A stretch of DNA of 44,495 nucleotides from Kitasatospora sp. MAP5-34 (lineage in GTDB: Bacteria > Actinomycetota > Actinomycetes > Streptomycetales > Streptomycetaceae), in the NCBI RefSeq assembly GCF_029894335.1, contig NZ_JARXZC010000048.1, positions 1 through 44,495 of the forward strand. Direction: 5' to 3'. Position 1 is the stretch's first letter. Each line of letters starts with the position of its first letter. This document shows positions 42,037 through 44,495 of the stretch, piece after piece. Under the pieces are notes generated by a model. The model saw only the letters and a list, made by a program, of their open reading frames with translations, made no database searches and was not told the origin of the DNA. The translations under genes and the position numbers were made by a program.

Positions 42037-42140
42037 GGTGTCCGCTTCCGTCGGGAGGTGAACCGGACGTCCTCCCGTACGCGCCGGGGCTGCGCCGGGC
42101 AGTCCTCCGGCACTGCATCCGGCGTAACGACGGCCCGCCG
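42037..42140. repeat. Duplicated leader region, copy A
   Basis: About 100 bases upstream of the GT-C-like gene 1 match the region 44157-44250 upstream of GT-C-like gene 2. Shared blocks include CTTCCGTCGG, GCGCCGGGCAGTCCT and GGCACTGC/GGGCACTGC. Copy A overlaps the start-distal end of the intergenic gap and probably carries a promoter duplicated with the gene. Confidence 0.6.
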
Positions 42141-42146
42141 GACGGG

Positions 42147-44156
42147 TCACTCCTGCTGGGACGGAGTTCCCTCGAACGGGTCAACGACGACCGGACGGTC
42201 CTGCGCGTCGTACCGGATCAGCGCCACGTCGAGCCTGCCCAGGCGCCCGGGCCCGGCCAGGCCGACGGTCTGGGCCGCCAGCGCGGGGTCGTCGAGGTAG
42301 ACCCGCAGCGGCACCGGCGAGGCGTCCGCGAAGTCGACGATCTCCTGCGCCGAGCGGCGCCAGCGGCCCCAGATCCAGGCCCGCCAGGAGAGCCCGTTGT
42401 CGCGGGCCAGCACACCCAGCCAGAGGTTGCCCTCGGCGAAGCGCGGGTCCTCCCCGCCGTGCGGATCGACCAGCAGGACGCCGATCCGGGGGTCGGGCAC
42501 CGGGCGGGTCGCGTACACGGCGGTGACCAGGGTCGCGCTGGCGGGGGCGGCGCGCTTGCCGTGCCGGTAGACGTCGGCGCTGGTCGGCCCGCCGTGGTCC
42601 GGCTTGGCGTTGAGTGCCAGCGAGAGGAAGAGCGCGGCCGAGACTGCGACGGCCCATGCCGCCCGGCCCGGCCACCGGAGCCGGCGGCGGCCGAGCGCTC
42701 CGCACAGCGGCACGGCGGCCGCGCCGAGCGCGACCAGCGTGACCACGAAGAGCGGGTGCAGCAGCTTCTCGTAGTAGTACGAGGTCCGCCCGGCGGCTGC
42801 CACCTGGTACCGCATCAGCGCCACCGCTACGGCGCCGACCACCGCCACCCCGCCGAGCGCGGCCCGCCGGACGGCATTGCGCCGGGCCGCTCCGGTGAGC
42901 AGGCCGAGGACGGCCAGCGCGATCAGCGGCAACAGCAGGTGCCTGCTGACCGGCAGGACGCCGCCCGGCTGCACCAGCACCGCCGCCGAGCCGGCCTGCT
43001 TCCAGTTCGCCAGCACGGGCAGCGCTGCGGCGGCGCCCGTCAGCACGACGGTCACCGCCGCAGCGGGCCACAGCCGCCGCCAGCGGCGCCGGTGCACCAG
43101 CGCCCAGACCAGCAGCAGCGGCCCGGCGGCGGCGAGCAGCAGGTAGTACGAGAAGGCGATCCCGACCGTCAACGAGCCGAGCAACAGCAGCTGTTCACCC
43201 GCCCGGCCGACCGGGCGGCAGACCAGGGCGACAAGCAGGACGAACAGCGCCAGCCCGAACAGCTCGCTCTCGAACCCGACCAGCAGCAGCGGGGTGGCCT
43301 CGACCAGGACGAGGTACCCGCCGACCGCCACGCAGAGCGGCAGCACGGCCCACTCGCCGAGGGCGGGCCCGGCGGCCCGGCGGACGGCCCAGAGCACCGC
43401 GCCGACGAAGGCGGTGAGCACCCCGGCCGCCAACACGGTGAACGTCCCGAGCGCGGTCAGCGAATCCGGCGGCACCGCACCGGAGTCGGCGAACTCGGTC
43501 AGTACCGCGAGGGTCAGATGGCTGCCCTGCGGGTAGCTCTGGAAGCCGTCCTGCAGGGTGACGGCAGCCTGCGCGCGGTGGACGGTGAGGTAGCCGCCGA
43601 ACCGCAGCACGCTGTCGTACAGGGCGAAGTGCCGGGCCAGGTCCTCACCGTGGTAGAGCGCGGCGAGCCGGCCCGTGACGCCCACGGTGAGCAGCGGGCG
43701 GAGGTAGAACCACCCGGCGGCGGCCAGCACCAGCAGCAACAGGCAGTCGCCGAGCGGCAGTCGGAGCCGGCGCCGGAGGTCGGGCCGGACGGCCAGCTGC
43801 CGGTTGACCGTCAGCAGCAGAAGTGCGAGCGGCAGTGCCGTCGCCTCACCGAGGGCGACCGGTCGCAGGCCCCACGGCCAGTACGAGGCGAGTACGCCGA
43901 GCAGGCAGCACCAGCCGGTGAGCAGCCCGGCGGCGAGCACCAGCCGGTCCAGCACGGTGAGCCGGGAGCGGAACTGGAGCGCGGTGGCACCCCAGAGCAG
44001 GGCGAGGGTGACCAAGTCCGCGCCGACCGCGTGGAACAGCGGCGGCGCGCCGAGCAGGACGACGGCCAGCGCCGGGGCCCACCAGCGGCGGCCGCCGGAT
44101 GGGCGGCCGGGGCGGAGATCGGGGTCTGCGGGGGCTGCGGTGTCCGCATCCGGCAT
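42147..44156 (-). CDS. GT-C-like polytopic membrane protein 2 (putative glycosyltransferase)
   Basis: This 669-residue protein has about 12-14 hydrophobic segments and a C-terminal extracytoplasmic part of about 150 residues (GVLLVDPHGGEDPRFAEGNL and WRAWIWGRWRRSAQE). An acidic loop LYHGEDLARHFALYDSVLRF (near residue 168-188) is followed by LQDGFQSYPQGSHLT, the position where GT-C enzymes bind metal or lipid-phosphate sugar. It is only distantly similar to the neighbour at 40267. ATG 44156 opens MPDADTAAPADPDLRPG. The gene is first of a minus-strand run toward the methyltransferases. Function in envelope glycan assembly is inferred, not shown. Confidence 0.7.
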   Translation of the reverse strand: MPDADTAAPADPDLRPGRPSGGRRWWAPALAVVLLGAPPLFHAVGADLVTLALLWGATALQFRSRLTVLDRLVLAAGLLTGWCCLLGVLASYWPWGLRPVALGEATALPLALLLLTVNRQLAVRPDLRRRLRLPLGDCLLLLVLAAAGWFYLRPLLTVGVTGRLAALYHGEDLARHFALYDSVLRFGGYLTVHRAQAAVTLQDGFQSYPQGSHLTLAVLTEFADSGAVPPDSLTALGTFTVLAAGVLTAFVGAVLWAVRRAAGPALGEWAVLPLCVAVGGYLVLVEATPLLLVGFESELFGLALFVLLVALVCRPVGRAGEQLLLLGSLTVGIAFSYYLLLAAAGPLLLVWALVHRRRWRRLWPAAAVTVVLTGAAAALPVLANWKQAGSAAVLVQPGGVLPVSRHLLLPLIALAVLGLLTGAARRNAVRRAALGGVAVVGAVAVALMRYQVAAAGRTSYYYEKLLHPLFVVTLVALGAAAVPLCGALGRRRLRWPGRAAWAVAVSAALFLSLALNAKPDHGGPTSADVYRHGKRAAPASATLVTAVYATRPVPDPRIGVLLVDPHGGEDPRFAEGNLWLGVLARDNGLSWRAWIWGRWRRSAQEIVDFADASPVPLRVYLDDPALAAQTVGLAGPGRLGRLDVALIRYDAQDRPVVVDPFEGTPSQQE

Positions 44157-44250
44157 GCTGGTCGGCTTCCGTCGGAGGGGAACCGGGACCCGCCGGGGCG
44201 GCGCCGGGCAGTCCTACGGGCACTGCGGCCTGCGCAACGACCGGGCCGCG
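44157..44250. repeat. Duplicated leader region, copy B
   Basis: This region matches 42037-42140 (copy A). It lies immediately upstream of the GT-C-like gene 2 start, and the two genes also share the first codons MPD. Confidence 0.6.
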
Positions 44251-44287
44251 GGGAGGATGCGGGGATCCACCCGGACGGCCTAGGAGC

Positions 44288-44389
44288 AGAACTGCGCGAG
44301 ACCGGAAGTGACGGCGCCGTACCTTCCGATTTCGCGCACGCAGTCGATCAACAGAACCTCGCACCCCTGTCTGTGGCTGATCGAGTGCC
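44288..44389. repeat. Dispersed intergenic repeat, copy 2
   Basis: This is the second copy of the element at 7010-7108, in the same orientation. The two copies lie 37 kb apart and keep the blocks TTTCGCGCACGCAGT and CTGTGGCTG. It ends 12 bases from the stop codon of the truncated gene at the contig edge. Confidence 0.75.
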
Positions 44390-44401
44390 ACACCTACCAG
44401 G

Positions 44402-44495
44402 TCAGGACTGGGTGAAGGCGTGTTTGGCGAGTTGGCGGGCGCCGTCGTGGTTGCGGTGGCGCAGTGCGCCGGGGAGCAGGGTGAGGGCGTGCAGG
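44402..44495 (-). CDS. C-terminal end of a gene cut by the window edge
   Basis: Thirty-odd codons end at TGA 44402-44404 on the minus strand. The tail reads LHALTLLPGALRHRNHDGAR followed by QLAKHAFTQS. Codon use is typical for the organism. It could be the end of a glycosyltransferase, given its neighbours, but no domain is visible. Confidence 0.5.
   Translation of the reverse strand, partial: LHALTLLPGALRHRNHDGARQLAKHAFTQS

Overview
The window is high-GC DNA of a Streptomycetaceae bacterium (Streptomyces or Kitasatospora type). The evidence is an afsQ1-afsQ2-sigQ locus, a tight sdhCDAB operon, many GTG/TTG starts, extreme third-position GC with long antisense shadow ORFs, and U-less or UUCG-loop GC-rich terminators. 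Both ends look like contig ends: bases 1-120 are homopolymer runs, and a gene on the minus strand is cut off at 44495.

Layout. 197-6855: sugar and deoxyribose-phosphate metabolism, with a phosphohexomutase, a PH-domain membrane protein, a fused remnant of a TetR regulator and an ABC ATPase, then deoC followed by a full aldehyde dehydrogenase and a truncated one. 7169-12850: a uridine-kinase-like P-loop protein, then sigQ divergent from afsQ1-afsQ2-lipoprotein, VanZ-like and PspC-like membrane proteins. 12937-17760: secreted Ala/Pro-rich protein, adenosine deaminase, a LysR/MFS divergent pair and an internally deleted Uma2 fragment. 17909-25189: a nucleoside salvage block on the minus strand, in transcription order BmpA-type lipoprotein, ABC ATPase, two permeases, cytidine deaminase and thymidine phosphorylase. 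25410-31742: M20 amidohydrolase, secreted S53 (sedolisin) protease, SDR, an OHCU-decarboxylase-like protein and a lipoprotein. 31987-35420: succinate dehydrogenase sdhCDAB. 35480-44495: an SCO4848-like membrane protein, a D-Ala-D-Ala carboxypeptidase, and a minus-strand cell-envelope group (two large GT-C-like membrane proteins, two near-duplicate methyltransferases, one YihY/BrkB protein).

How the genes fit together. BmpA and its ABC partners would import nucleosides. Cdd, Add and DeoA would convert them to bases and deoxyribose phosphate. The mutase at 197 may interconvert pentose phosphates, DeoC would cleave deoxyribose-5-phosphate to glyceraldehyde-3-phosphate and acetaldehyde, and the adjacent aldehyde dehydrogenase pair could oxidise the acetaldehyde. 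A shared palindrome, CTACGCGCGTAG or a close variant, lies upstream of deoC, add, deoA and bmpA, which suggests one trans-acting regulator for the whole set. I found no gene in the window that is an obvious candidate for that regulator.

No CRISPR array, prophage, insertion sequence, tRNA or rRNA was seen. The strongest candidates for something not well described are the shared palindrome regulon with apparently leaderless promoters, the split ALDH16-like aldehyde dehydrogenase pair, and the duplicated envelope cluster at the right end.
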